Shown here in pieces: positions 46,471 through 59,400 of a stretch of DNA of 64,000 bases. The notes beneath the pieces were generated by a model. The model had not been told where the DNA came from. It searched no databases and was given only the letters and a program-made list of their open reading frames with translations. The stretch comes from Sitta carolinensis. Lineage: Eukaryota > Chordata > Aves > Passeriformes > Sittidae. The first letter of the stretch is position 1, and every line of letters begins with the position of its first letter. A program made the position numbers and the translations under genes. The stretch is taken from the NCBI GenBank assembly GCA_032173965.1, contig CM063283.1, forward strand, positions 108,028,108 to 108,092,107, given 5' to 3'.

Positions 46471-49400
46471 CTTTTTTTCTGCTTCACTCAGGGCACCTGA
46501 TTCCTGTCCCCTAAGGAGTGGGATGTCCCCAGGACAGCCTGGGGTAAGACTGGTGTGAAAGGAGCTGTGGTGCTATCCCTTGGAAGAGGGCACCACCAGG
46601 ACATAACAGTCCCTCACCTCTCTGTGGGGCCACCAGCAAGAGGGGCTGGAAGCAGAACTCCCCTGGGATGAATTTGGGGCCACAGCCCAGTCCCACACTT
46701 GTGCTAGTGCACCTAAAAGTGGGATTGCACCCCTTGGACTGTGCTGTCAGCTGAGAGTGAAGCTGAGGCTGGCTGCAGGGCAGGAGCTGCTGCGTGGGAC
46801 ACAGTCCTGCTGGCCCTCTTGGGCACAGCAAAACCAGGCACCCAAGAGAGCTCATTTGTGAATTCAGGTCACTGGAACAGCTCTAACACCACACTGCATG
46901 ACTTCATTTATCAGAGGCATTGGATGGGTTCAGTACTGCCCATAAGCTCTCAGTCATCTCTTTTCCAAGCCACGAGGCACCATCCCTGTTTGCAGACGGG
47001 TGGAGGCAGCTCCCATGGCAGTGGATTGGAGCTGTGCCAGCTGCTGGAGCAGGGACAGGGACCCTGGGCATTTCTGAGCTTTGCTGGTGGCACTCCTTAC
47101 TGTCAAAGGTGACTGAGTGCGGCTGGGATGGCTCTGGTGTCATTTCTGCACAGCCACTGCTGCTCTGGATGCCTCCCTTCCCCTCTGCACAGCAAGCTGT
47201 AGCTGGTAGTGATGCTGTTGACAAAGGGGTGACTCATTTCCACCACCAAATCTCTCTCTCACGATGCATCTATATCCTGTTTAATTTCACACCTATCCTG
47301 TTTGCTTAGTTACACAGCATTGCTATTCTTTTTGATGAAGTTTAGATTGGTATTATAAGGAGCGAATTTTTATATTATATTATACTATATGATAATTGCT
47401 CATTTAATTTTAACTTGGTAATATGTTTATACTGCAAACAGTTATGAAAATTACTTATAAGAGTGTTTTAACTAGATGTGTAATTTTAGGATATGAATTT
47501 AATATGCTATACAAACCTTATGGGACAGAATTGCTGTGCCCTTACTCAGTTAGGTAAATGTAAGTTTACCTGAGCACAGAAGCATTCGCAACCAAGGGAG
47601 TATTTTGAGACCACTGCTTAATTATGATAATTACTACCCACAAGTCACAAACTCAGATGTGATGCATCACCAGATCTGCTCCTGGCTTTGCTGCAGATGG
47701 GCAGTGCAGTGTTGAGCAAGGAGCACACAACCTGAGCTGTGAACCTGTTCCTCACCCCTGCAAGGAGTTACTCACGCTGCTCATTTTGCCACACAAGTAA
47801 TGAGGAGATGAACGCCCCTGTTTTCATCAAATACTCAGGAGTTCCTCAGGTGGACGGATGTTATCGGAGTGGAAGCCACAGCACCCCATTATACTGTCTA
47901 TTTTTTTGTCCTGGGCTGAAGTGTTGCACCCAGCAGAGGCCTGATGTCAGAGCACTGGGAGATTTGTGCATCTCCCTGCCATCACCCCACTCAACCTGCC
48001 CCTGAACATCCCTCCAAGAGCCACAATTCTGTGTGCCCCTTATCCTCCCGACTATCTGCTCCTCTTGATCTGGCACTTTTAAATTACTCCTATCCTTAGT
48101 ATAATTTAATGAAGGAGCTGAGGGAATGGACAAGGATGGGGGAAGATCAATGGGAGATGCTTAGATGGCACTGCAGGTGTTGTCAGCCTAGGGGAGGCCT
48201 TACGGCAGGCTGGCTGCACAGCTTCCAGCTTTCCCAGCTGTGTCTGCCCTATATTGACTAAAAAGTTGCTCTCCTGTCTCTGTTTCCATAGTGGATTTTA
48301 GTATTGTATATACTGATTGGATGAATGACAACCAAAGAGACTCTTCAGAGAACCTGGAGGTTTGGTAGGTAAAATAATTTGGCTTGCTGTGAACATTTGT
48401 ACCTGAAATTTCCAAGTTCAGGGTGAATTAAATTTTGACCTCATCAGCATACCTGACTTAGCACTACTGGAAGGTTTGCTAATGCTTTATTTAATGTTCT
48501 GATCTACTGTTTGTTCCAACTTTAGCAAAAACCTTCCTTTTCTTCAGCAAAGTGTAGCAGCCAAGCTAAACAAATATCAGAAAATCCTTTTAACTGTGTC
48601 CACTTCTTTTGTTTGAATGTCCTGAGCTTCCCACCCCATCGTGGCACCGCTCCTGCCCTGCAGCCTTGCAGCAAAGGCTCCTCATTCCTGCTGATCCTGG
48701 TGCCCAGCAGCACCTCACTCTCAGCATCTGGGTCCTGCCTGAAAAAAACCATCATGCCTTGTCCCCTTGGGGTTCAGGCAGCTGCCCATTTCCCTCTGTG
48801 TTCCTGCTCTGCCAACCTTCAAGCTCGTGGTCCTGGGATCCCGGGCTGCAGCCACAGCCATCCCAGCAGCACAGGTTCACACCCACCTCCCAAGTCAAGT
48901 GCAAAGTCAGAGGCTAAGCAGAGATTAGGGATCAGGTATTTTAGTCAGTAACATCCTAAGAACTTCATCCGAATGGCCTGGCTTAAAATAAATAACCCAT
49001 TTTCAATCAGGTTTTGCTTCTGACAGGCAGAGCTCCATGGACATAGGAAAAAGTAGGAGAAGGCTCTGGAGCGAATCCACCAAAGTCATGCACGGCAGTA
49101 ATATCATACCAAGCAAGAGGGACTCACTAATACTCATGTTTCTTGGATTAAGCAATGTGTCCTGGCTTTCCATCTATGTAGTGTGCAAGTAGCCAAGTTC
49201 CACTGTCAGCTTGGGTTCCTGTTGGGACTATTCCCACAGGCCAATCTCAGAGGAGAAAGCTCAAGGGATTTACAGGAGGTTTTTCCCAGTGGTTTCATTG
49301 GATTTTGAATGAGGCCTAAAAGGTTGCCGATGCTAAAAGTATGTGCACTTTTAGCTGCACAGACTTAGCCATGCCCTTTAATAATTTTTAATGATCTGAT

Positions 49401-50924
49401 CCCTTACCAACAGTAATAACAGTATTGGGGTGGTGCTAGGAGATGATGAGCCATCCTGGTTACACTTTAGTGCTTCAGGAAGACAAACTTCTGCTCCTGC
49501 CTAAGAAAAATTGGTCCCTTTTAACTCCAGTAACTAAATTTCCCTCCCTGTTAAGCTGCTAGGGACCTTCTCCCACAAGATCCTACTTGCCACACCATGT
49601 GCTGTGTGCCTGCTTTGCCCCCACTTGCAGCCCAGCTATGAATTTTGGTTTTTCCCCTTTCACGTTGCTGTCTCATGAGCTGCAGGGATCTGAAAAGGTC
49701 TGGAAAACACACTGGATCTCCAGCCCCTGGAGACAGGCCATTTGCACTGTGCTGCAGCCTCTGTCTCTGCCAGGCACGTGACAAAGTTGGCTGTCCTGTG
49801 TCATTGTGTTGAAGAGGATCTGAACAAGAGTCTCTTCCACAGGCAGCCTGTGGTGCCAGCACACAGCATTGGAGCTGCTGGGGCCCACTGCAGGGAGAAT
49901 AAAGACAGTGAGCCATCTCTCCTTCATCTGCCATGTGGAAAAGGGGCTTCTGAAAGCACCTCATGCTTCTGACAGTTTTTCAGATGTGTTGCAACACTGT
50001 GAAAGCAGAGCCTCCTCACGTGTGCAGTTTCTGCACTTTTCCCTTGGGGTTTTGCAGCTCTCCCCCTCTCCTAGTGTCAATGTTGCCTCCTTCCCCAACT
50101 GGCAGATGAGAACTTGGCCGCAGTGCACTTACATTTGGCCAAGGTTTTGTAAAGTCAGCTACTGACCAACCTGTTGTTCAGCCAGGTGACTCCTGAGGCA
50201 GTTATTCCCACTAAGTGTTCCCTTCCACAAGCTCCTGGGATGGCTCTTTCAGAGCCAGCCACTTGTTCCCACCTGCTGCTCGCTGCTGTGGCACACAGCA
50301 CGGCCAGCCAGGGATACAGGAAAGTTCTCAACCCTTGCTGGAGCCATGGCAGGGGAGTTTCTGGCATGACATCACCAGCACAGCACAGGCATGAGCAATG
50401 ACACAGAGGGGAACTGGAGTTGGAGGGAACAGGAAGAAAAAGAGATGGAAGAAGGAGGTTTGTTTTGTTTTCTTCGCTGCAAGTCTCAGCAGCTGCGTTA
50501 GAGCAGGTTCTCTGGTTTTGGGACATTGAGACACACAGGTTGAAAGAGAAACCATCACACTGCCTTGCTCCTAATCAAACCCTGCTTTATTGTAGCACCT
50601 TCGTTGCCTCTAAGTAGTGCGAAGCTTGAAATCGATTCTCATCTTAATTCACCCTGGTATATCACCAGCTCCTCTCCCCTCTGGCGCCGGCAGGGTGTCT
50701 CCCCAGGGTTCTCTGCCTCTGGGCACCACGCCCGGGCTGCTGTGCCATGGTACATTACAGCAGCTCTAACCCTGTAAGCCCCACTAATCCCTCCAGGGCA
50801 GGAGAGCATTGTTTAAAGGGAAGGATGCAGAGACCGTGGAGTACAGGCACCAGAGTTTACCAGGGCTACCCCAGACTCCTGATCCCCAGGTGTTACCACT
50901 GACAGTAGATTTCGGGGTGTTCTG
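46471..50924. other. Noncoding stretch, nothing recognised
   Basis: No gene is recognised. Frames reach about 137 codons (49551-49964, -) without a domain. The part at about 47330-47640 is very AT-rich (TATATTATATTATACTATAT), partly low-complexity. No transposon is identified. Confidence 0.5.
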
Positions 50925-51005
50925 AGGGATTCCCAGGCCTAGCTGGAGGACAGAGATTTGAACCTGAGGTCTCCAGGGCTTCAGCCACAGCTTGGTCCCT
51001 GCTCC
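50925..51005 (-). mobile_element. Possible tRNA-derived SINE remnant
   Basis: On the - strand the order is GTGGCTGAAGCCCTGGAGAC, then CTCAGGTTCAAATCTCTGTC. The GGTTCAAATC part fits a Pol III B box, and the part before it is spaced roughly as an A-box half. This resembles old amniote tRNA-derived SINEs (MIR/CORE type), in which GAGCCCTGG and a GGAGACCTGGGTTC-type segment occur in this order. It is too diverged for certainty, and it is not a functional tRNA because no acceptor stem forms. Confidence 0.3.
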
Positions 51006-52866
51006 TTACCCACACCTCATCACAACCAGCACGTTCAAAGTGTCTCGAGATGCTGTTCCCACATGCAGGGTTTCCTTCTTTTTCACTGATTTATTGAAAA
51101 GAGTAGGGTCTCCTGGCATCCCTCAGGATTTCTAGGGAAGGTATTTAAAAGAAAAACACTTGGATCTGTAGGTTTCCATCAAAATAACAGTGCCTATGAT
51201 GACAGGCAAAGTATAAACGTTTAGGCAGACAAAGATAAGAGTTGGTGCTGTGGGTGCCTATTTAAATCAGATCCCCACAAACGTTGTTCTGGACAGGAAA
51301 GGCCCAAAGTCTTTTTTGTTCATTACATGAGCCTAAGCAGAAGACCTTTATTTGAAGCTTATTTCTGCTTTCATATGTCACAGCAGCAGTATTCTCCAGC
51401 AGTGGAGGGCAGCTTTTCTCTAATTTTAGATCTTTCTCTCGGAAGATGGCAGCTGACAACGGAGACAGGCCTCTGAAAAGGATGGATTTGAAGGCTTGCC
51501 TTTTTACTAAAGATGTACAAGCTGTGCAGCACGGCGGTTCTTGCGAGATCAAACCGAGTGGATTTCAGATTCAAATCCCACCCTACTTTGAGGTCAGACT
51601 CCAGGCAATGTGTCCCAAGCCACTCACCAACAGAAAGGCAGGCATCATTTTTTTTAGCAAAAAAAAATACAAATTGTGAGAGGTAAGAAAGGGGAGCAGG
51701 AGCATGGATAAATGATTTACACACAGCAAACCCACCAAGGAATTCAAACAGATGCTTTATTGTCTCCCAGGGCTCCAGGCTGGATATATCCATTTCTAAA
51801 TAGAGCTTGCTGCACCTCAGTGAATCGTTTCAGGCTACAAATTGTCCTGCAAGGTTCAAGGTAAAGCTTCTCAGTTTCCCTCCTGAACAGCGCATTGCAC
51901 CTGAGAAGAGGCAGAGCCAGCCCACACCATGGGCAGAGGTAGGAAAAGCCCCACCAGGTCAGCTGCAATCCCCCTTTTTTGTGTTCACAGTGTGTCTGAT
52001 GGGCTGCCAATAGCAAGCTTAGGAGACACCTCAACAACTTGCTTTCCACCATCTGTTTCAGTCACTGAGAGAGAAAAATTTGCACAAATAGGGAGTCAAA
52101 GTAGGAAAGCAGAAGCTACCAGCTGAGTTACTCATGGGAGTGAGTTAATTTTTTTTTTGTCCATGGAGTTACTCCTTTACCACAGATATGTCACCCTTTG
52201 TGTCCTCCCTCGGGGCAAGTGATGCATTCTCCCCGGGGCCCTTTTTTTGTCATTAGAAGGCAATGTAAAGTATCTATCTGTATATCTGCCTAATCTCATT
52301 CTGACTGTTGCTGTGATGGCTAGATAACAGATATGAAAATTAGGGCTTGTCTAGCAAGGCTCAGCTATCCTCCTGAATGACTTCCCATAGGGAGTGACCA
52401 ATCTTTAAGGCACAGAGCTGCCCTGACAGGCAGCAGCCTGGAGAACAAGCTTCCAACTCCCATATATGTTTGCATTCACTTCTGTGTAATTTTAAAAAGG
52501 AATTTTGTATTGGACTTTGTTCAGGTGACATTCGTCATATATCAATATCTCATGGAGTTGCAAATTTTAAAGGGATGCTGCGAGGCTAAAAATAATCTTG
52601 GCTGGTTTCCCCTTTGCTAATCAGGTGCTGACGGCCACACAAGCTAAGAGGGAAATGCCTGCCTTTGGTTTGCTCAGGCGATGGAGACAGAGCAGAGCAC
52701 GACGTCTCTCAGCAGGGTTCAGAACCATGGACCATAAGCATATTCTTCTTGGAGTGTTGAGCAATTCCTTCCCTAACTTAACAGACTGAATTTTAAATAT
52801 CTAATTTAGCTTTCAGCTGCATGTTATTAGCCTTTTTTTCCCCTTTCAGTTTGAATTGTAAAAGAG

Positions 52867-52895
<29 letters not shown>
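52867..52895. repeat. Poly(A) tract, 29 bp
   Basis: An uninterrupted run of about 29 A followed by GAGAGA. No retroposon body is recognised before it. Confidence 0.95.
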
Positions 52896-52898
<3 letters not shown>

Positions 52899-53650
52899 AG
52901 AACCTAGGCTTCCCTCAGTAGCTGGGCCCCCAGTTTGTTTTCCTTTTCAGTCTGATGCACAAGGATCCAGTAAAGATTTGCAAATGCTGCTGGAGAGTGT
53001 TCATTTACATCAGAACATGCTGTTTGCAACTGATTTTTAAAGACCCACTCTCCTTCTCTATTAATTTTATGCTGTGAAATAAAATTGTACCGAAATAACA
53101 CATACAATGATTTTGACAGCAAACTAAACAGGGTGCTCTGTAGGAGATGCCATCGCTGATTTTGCCCATTTTGTTTAGCTGAGAAAGAGCCGGGGGAATG
53201 CTTGCTTTAAGAAAAATCACTCTCCAAAGAACAGCAGCTGGGGAAGTGGAGGCTGGTAAGCAGTTGCTGCCTGAAGATTCCTAAGCCTGGGAGTATTTAA
53301 AACAGGCAGTTTTCCCTTAGGAGGATAGGGAGCTACTTGTGTTCCTCTGCCGCCAAAAGGGGAAGAGTCTCTGTTATCCTCTGAAGAGGAACTTTTCCAG
53401 TGGCTCACTGTCCTCTGCCAGAAAAAAAACCCAACACATATCTGTCTTCATCTTGTTCCTCTTCTTAAACCGAGAGTGCCTTGCAGTGCCAGCCTGCCTT
53501 TAGAATAACCTGGGGAATGTGCCTACAGACACATCTTGGCAAAGGAGGGAAAGGGAGGAGTGCAGAGCAACCAATCATGGCAAAGACTGTTGTTTTCTAC
53601 AGGGAGCAAGACCTTCATGTGGAAAAAATAACAAATGCAAATGTAAATGC

Positions 53651-53671
53651 AAAAAAAAAAAAAAAAAAAAA
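53651..53671. repeat. Poly(A) tract, 21 bp
   Basis: An uninterrupted run of 21 A preceded by an ATGCAAATG-type repeat (AAATGCAAATGTAAATGC). It may be a retroposon tail or simple expansion. Confidence 0.95.
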
Positions 53672-53929
53672 TTAAGAAAAAAGCTCAACCCATAGAAATA
53701 GCATCATAGAAGTCTTACACTTGGCCTGTGCACTTGCGTCTCCTGTGATGAGACCATGCGTGGAGGAGAGACTGTTAATATTGCTCAGATAAACATAACA
53801 CTCCCTTCCTCTGCTTCTGCTGGGAAAAACACCCCAAGGTGGTGGAGAAGCTTTTCCCAGAGCTGTATTACATCCCTTTTCAGCCCCGACGAGGTGATGC
53901 CTGGTTGACCTGTACACGCATTTTTGCTC

Positions 53930-54860
53930 TGCTCACCTGACTTATTGCGAGCTGCTCGCAGTGGTGCCATTCTCCCCCGGTCCCAGGGGGCCGTACCCCG
54001 CTCAGCGCCCTGGACCGGCTCCAGAGCAGCATTCCTGCAGCTCCTCCAGCTGCTGCTCGGGATCCATCCCTGCCCTCTCCTCCAGCTGCTGCTCGGGATC
54101 CATCCCTGCCCTCTCCTACAGCTGCTGCTCGGGATCCATCCCTGCCCTCTCCTACAGCTGCTGCTCGGGATCCATCCCTGCAGATCCTGCTCGGGATCCT
54201 TCCCTGCAGCTCCTGCTCGGGATCCTTCCCTGCAGCTGCTGCGCGGGATCCATCCCTGCAGCTGCTGCTCGGGATCCATCCTGCTGCTCCTGCTCGGGAT
54301 CCATCCCTGCAGCTCCTGCTCGGGATCCATCCCTGCAGCTGCTGCTCGGGATCCATCCCTGCAGCTGCTGCTCGGGATCCTTCCCTGCCCGTCAGTGCCG
54401 CTGCCCCGGCTGGGCTCCGGCGCTGCGCTGCGGTCTCCTCAGCACCAAGCACATTACCGGCACTTGCAAATCATTCTCACGATAATTAGCAGCAATTAGT
54501 GGCTTAATGGAGAGTCTTCGGGGATTCCTAAGCGTGCCTCATGAGCGTGGGTTTTTCAGGCCGGTGGAAGTTGAGAAAGCCCTGAGGAATGCCGGTGGCA
54601 TCTGGCCGTCCCTTATCTCCGGCCTGCCCGGCTGGGTTTGTTTGTGTGCGCCCTTCCCAGGCATCGCCCCGCCGGGGGAATTCCGCCTGCCTGCCTGTGG
54701 TGGCATCCCCGGGAGCTGTCCCTGGCATCTCTGCCCCCGCCTGGCCCCCCTGCCCTCCCCCGGCCACGAAAGCCGCGCACAAAGCAAGTCATGTCCGCAG
54801 GGGTAAACTCTGAAAGAAGGGGAGCGAGCTCAGATCGCACAAAAAGGGGGGAAACGCAGC
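53930..54860. promoter_or_regulatory. CpG-island-like GC-rich block
   Basis: CpG is dense from about 53945 to 54860 (for example CCGGCGCTGCGCTGCGG, CGCCCCGCCGGGGGA and GGCCACGAAAGCCGCGCAC), while flanking DNA is CpG-poor. The left half holds a minisatellite. Between the halves lies a short AT-rich insert with three ATTA-type sites (ATAATTAGCAGCAATTAGTG, 54481-54500). The block could be a promoter, an orphan CpG island or a GC-biased minisatellite locus. No first exon is recognised, because no frame resembles a known protein. Confidence 0.5.
54034..54388. repeat. GC-rich minisatellite, 36-bp and 26-bp units
   Basis: About a dozen head-to-tail units each contain GCTGCTCGGGATCCATCCCTGC or a close variant (given here as GCTGCTCGGGATCC plus ATCCCTGC). 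Units start at 54048, 54084, 54120, 54156, 54182, 54208, 54234, 54260, 54286, 54311, 54337 and 54363. The first three are 36 bp long and carry an extra CCTCTCCTAC-like 10-mer; the rest are 26 bp (one of 25). The 26-bp period rotates through all frames without stops, which produces long spurious open frames on both strands (174-191 codons). Each unit carries a GGATCC site. Confidence 0.95.
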
Positions 54861-56094
54861 GTGAACCAGTTTAAAATCAGATTAATTTCCTTTGCCCCAG
54901 TAGGTTCTCGGCTGTGCCAAGGCTGGGGCTCCCGGGCAGTCACATAGGGTTTGTTTGTTGAGGGCACAAGGCATGAACTCCTCCGCCAAAAAAACAACCC
55001 TCACCTAATTAAACTTCTCATTCTGAAAACAAATAGGGGTTCTCAGAGGAGACAACGCAGTCTCCCTGAGGTTGTTACTCTTGGGAAGATTTTTGCAAGT
55101 CATTAGCAACCTCGGGAAGATGTTGATCAAATGGCTGGAAATGCAGCTTTCCAGTTTTCCACTAAACTGAGCATAGTAAACCGCTGCGGCATAAGCATCT
55201 TCATAATGATGTTTCTGAGTTAACAGGAGGGGCCTGGGGTGTTTTAATTGCCTTAGTTTCTAAATAAATGTAAAGAGATTTGTACACGTCCTGGATGCAA
55301 ACGACTTCTTGCAGAAAGGCTGCCTCCCTTTCCTTGTGGTTCTTCGCCTCTGAAAGAAGGAAGAAAATCCCATCAAGGCTGGGCTTTGAGTGTGGTACTA
55401 GCATGTGCCCAAAACTATAATTAATGCAGACACTTACCACTCCTCATTTTGAGATTTAACCAGCACCTCTATATCTGTGAACCCTTCTCAGCTGCTAACA
55501 CAGGTTGTTAAAAGCTCTTTCATCTAGCTGATTTTTTTTTCAAGATTTTTGTGCTCTTTCACTGGCAAACTACAAGTGACATGAAGACACATCTGTAGAA
55601 ATAGGACAATTACAATAGATAGATAGATAGTCAGTCAGTCCTTAGGTCAGTATGCAAATTGCTATTTTTAGAAATTACACATTTTCGTCCTGCATGTGGG
55701 CTCTCATCTTTCTGTAATTATGGGCATTCTGCTATATAATAGAGTCTACTTCTGTATGACAAGTTATTTTGTAACATGTTGGCAGCAGTTTCAATTGCAC
55801 AAATCGATCCAGGCATTGGAAATTTAAAACAGAATTTTGCCTTTATTGCCTAGTTTAGCTTCTACCTGTTCTCTGCAGGTGTACAGGGAACATTAGTCTC
55901 ATCCAAATTCCAGATCACTATTTGCTTGGGGTAATTTTAATTGAGCTGGCTGAAGGTGAAACTCACCCCAATGAATAATAATACCTGATCTTCTAGAAGA
56001 ATGACAGAGATGAAAATAGAATTAATTCAGAGATCCATTCCTATGGTCTAGCCACTGGGCACACATCCTCCAAATTAGATTGGACAGAATGGGA
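54861..56094. other. Noncoding stretch, mostly AT-rich
   Basis: No gene is recognised; frames are about 79 codons or fewer. The part at about 55640-56000 is complex and AT-leaning and may be conserved noncoding DNA. A short (GATA)n/(GTCA)n pair lies at 55615-55641. Confidence 0.5.
55615..55641. repeat. Short (TAGA)n then (GTCA)n microsatellite
   Basis: About four TAGA units are followed directly by about three GTCA units. Both runs are short. Confidence 0.8.
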
Positions 56095-56460
56095 GCTCCT
56101 TTGAAATTACCAGGCAGACAATTCAAAATAAACAAAGGAATGCCTTTCCATAACATACATAATTGAACTGGGGAACTCACTGCCACCAGTTGATGTGGAG
56201 ACCCCCAGTATAAACAGGTTCCAACAGGGTTTAACCAGAGCTGGAGAGCTGGACTAACCACTGCTGCAGTCCCCAGAGGTTTGGCTGCAAGCTCCAGCCC
56301 AGACAGTCCCTCAAGTCTCCCATTTGCTGCTGATGAGATGCTGGGAATGTGGTGATGAGATGGATCATCTGCTCACCATGTTCCTCTAACTCCTTCCCTC
56401 CCCACCCAGCACTGCCTGCTTTCAGGCTGACCCAGAGGCTTTGGTCCAGCCCTGTGCCCA
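56095..56460 (+). mobile_element. Old CR1/L3-like LINE, 3' end
   Basis: Ordered blocks match the 3' end of the old amniote CR1 lineage known from turtles and crocodilians. They are CAGACAATTCAAAATAAACA and AAAGGAATGCCTTTCC, then TAATTGAACTGGGGAACTCA and CTGCCACCAGTTGATGTGGA (family: GGAACTCATTGCCACAGGAT), then ACAGGGTTTAACCAGAGCTG, GAGATGGATCATCTGCTCAC and a final AGGCTGACCCAGAGGCTTTG (family: GGTCTGACCCAGTATGG). It is heavily diverged with no coding frame left. The order of the blocks is more persuasive than any single one. Confidence 0.65.
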
Positions 56461-59400
56461 GCTCTGGGTTCCTGTGTGGCAATGAGGGGCAGGCCAAGCC
56501 GTGTGCTCCCCAGGCACGGCTGATCACAGCCAATAAACAGAGAGCCTGGTTGCACCCCTGCTCCAGACACAAGACTGTTCCACACATCTCTCCTCTTCTA
56601 AGTACTGAGGTTTGCAGAGAAAAGGCCATGTTTTACTGGAAGGTCCACAAGCAAACCAGAGCATTCAACCCAGAGCTGGCTTTGCAGTGCCTTAGTGACC
56701 CTCCAGAGGAATTCAAGGCAGACTGCATTTTTGTGTGTGTGCTTGTTATCTTATCTTTGAAGTCCTTTGGGAGGCCTCCATCTGCCTTCAACTGACCTGC
56801 ACGCAGTCTGACTGCAAATCTTTGTTTAAGGAAGCAATTGTGAGATTGTTCTTTTAGGTCCCATAAAACAGGTAAAGAGCCTGTCAAGGTCTGGCTTCAC
56901 AGCACATAATGTTTTCATCAGCATCACTACCAGAGATGCCAGGTGAGAGTTCAGTCATCCCTGGGCCCAGAACACCAGTGCTCTCAGACCTCTTCTCTCC
57001 CTAATCCACCTACCCCAAGGCTCAGGAGAGAGCTATTTTCCAGCTCTTACAGAGAAAGCCAGGAGTGTGGGGTTTGCCTAGTTCCTCTTTTCAAGACACC
57101 ACTTCCCCACATGCAATCGTTCCCCCTCTTCTCTTTACAACACTGAGCCAAGGATATGAATATGTTCCTGTGGCTCACCAAGGGGCAAGACATAGATGAA
57201 CACCTGCAGAGGTGGAGATGTCAAGACTACTTCAAAATACTGTTGTTGTGATACAGGAGACTGACTTCCAGGGTCCCACACAGTGCCTGCCTGCGCAGCC
57301 ATGGATCAAGCATTTTCCCCATTCCTGCAATTCCATAAATGCTGATAGGTATCAGTTTTCCATAAACACTGTGGACAGACTCTGCTAAGTGGTTAAGATA
57401 CCCATTTTCTGTATAGGTGCCTAGATCCCAAGGGTGGCAGTAGCAGTGTGCTGGCTTTTCCTGTTTGCACCCAGGAAGGTGATTTCAATTTCTGCTCAGA
57501 CCCCTTCCTGCACTCTGGCCGTGTGAAGGACGCATGAATTGCAGACTAAATGTAGTGGTTCTCCATGAACCATGGGTAAAATTCACTCTGTCAGGCCTTG
57601 CTCCAGAAGCTGTGGCCCTATTTAGACATGAGGATGGTGGGAGCAGCATCTATAAAGAAACTCTTCTCAATGTGCCATGAGAAGTCTTTCCATGTTAGCC
57701 TGAGAGTCAAAGTAGAAAACAATGGTCCAGGAGACAGATCAGGAGGGCACACAGGTCTGAGGTGAGTAAAGAACCTATGGGAATGTTAAATGAGTGAGCT
57801 TTCATCCTCTTTATTATCTGTCTTGGTAGCAGAGCCTTTTTGGGCAAGATTTTTTTGGAGATTTTCAAGAGAGATATTGGCACCAACTGACACAAGGCTA
57901 ATTCCCATCCTCTCTCATCATTCCTTCTGTGCCTGTGGAAGGCAAGGAAGTATTTCCAAATGCATGAATGGGATCTGGATCAGACCATGCAGTGTCAGCT
58001 AATAAACTCCCCGACAGCTCAGCTCTTCACCTGAGCTAGTGCAAAGTCTCACCCTGCAAATGGGAAGCACTTCTAACTTAGTACAAGGTAATCTTGTTTA
58101 ACTCAGAGTTTTTAAAACAGAAATATCCTTTGTGACATAACTTGACCCATTCACCTTTGCTTCAGGTTTGTTAATAATTGAGAAATACTTTGGGGCACCT
58201 ATCATGAAAGTACTAAAAACTGATGCCAGCAGGAGCATTCCCTATAATAGACTGGAGTTTATCTATGGATCCTTTACTTAGAGAGGAAGAATTGTATGAG
58301 TAGGGTTCATCTTAAGTGTGTGTTCGAAGTGTGATGGACTCAGGTCTCTCCTTCTCCTGAACCCTCCTACTACCCTCAGGCAGCACCTGTATCCCCCTGA
58401 CCAGTGGTGATACCCACCAGTGGAGGTGAAGCATTGGAAAAGGGACCTTCAGAGGTGCCACAGGAGGTTTTTCAGTTGGAGAGAAAATCCTTCTCCACGG
58501 CCCTGCTCCCTTGGCTGCAGCACAATTACTGCAGCAGTTGGTGTGTGCTTGGAGGGACCTACAGCTGAATGCTAAATTCATTTATTTCTCAGATTGGACT
58601 CTGCATATCTATTTACCAAGCATAACTGCGTGCCTCTCCAGCCTCACATGGGTACTCCCTTGTTTTCTTTTCCCATTGCCAAGAAATAGTAAAATGTTTT
58701 GCAACAGCTGGCTGGGAGCACCCATGTCCCAGGGCAGCTGGAAGACAGAGGATATAGAGACTCTCCTAGTAAAAGGCAAGAGCAATAGATCACATTCCCC
58801 TTGGGCTGAGTGGAAGTTTAACCCTAATCTCCCACATCCTGTATGGATGTTCCAGCCACCTCCTGCTTTGCTTGTTGATGTATAATTAAAAACCACAAAA
58901 GTTTATTAGAAATACAGGCCGCATTTTCACACAGTGTCATATAAGTTGTCCTTACACAAAATGTGGATTCCTGCTTTGAGCAGGAGGGGCATAAGTTAGT
59001 AATTCTTACAGTATTAAGATATTTTGTTTCAAAATGCTTCACTTTTTAAAAGGTGTTTGTGGTTTTTTGTTTATCCTGTAAATTGTACTCAATCAAACAG
59101 GCACTTTGTGACAGCAAATGTAATCACAGTGACTTAGGAGAAGCAGCAGAGAGGAATCACATGTCTCATTGTACCTGCAAAGGGAATTTAAGTAAATAAA
59201 ATTAATAACTTGTGCAGTAGTAAGGACATGACATAAGCCTGAAGTCAGTCTGGTGCTTGCAGGCAACCTGCTGAAATGACTGAGATATTTAACACCACAA
59301 TTTGTTTTATTGGTGTCATTAAGTGCCCTGTCTGAACTAGTGGTCAGGATTTAGGAGTGGGTCGATATTGAAAAAAATCCATTAATTGATTATGGAGTTT

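Larger units (their letters stand above)
51006..53929. other. Noncoding stretch with poly(A) tracts
   Basis: No gene is recognised. The longest frame is 140 codons (51371-51793, -) and has no domain. An AT-rich complex block at about 52240-52600 may be conserved noncoding DNA. Two long poly(A) tracts occur (52867-52895 and 53651-53671). Confidence 0.5.

Noticed and set aside
50925..51005. Functional tRNA gene on the - strand
   Set aside because: A B-box-like segment is present, but no acceptor stem or anticodon arm can be drawn. At best it is an old tRNA-derived SINE.
51446..51679. Coding exon starting MAADNGDR
   Set aside because: The frame is only 77 codons with no domain or splice-site support, and it ends in a short A-rich tract.
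53785..54499. Frames of 174-191 codons on both strands as repetitive proteins
   Set aside because: They are produced by the 26/36-bp minisatellite, which lacks stops in all frames. The period is not a multiple of three, so a real protein repeat would not be maintained.
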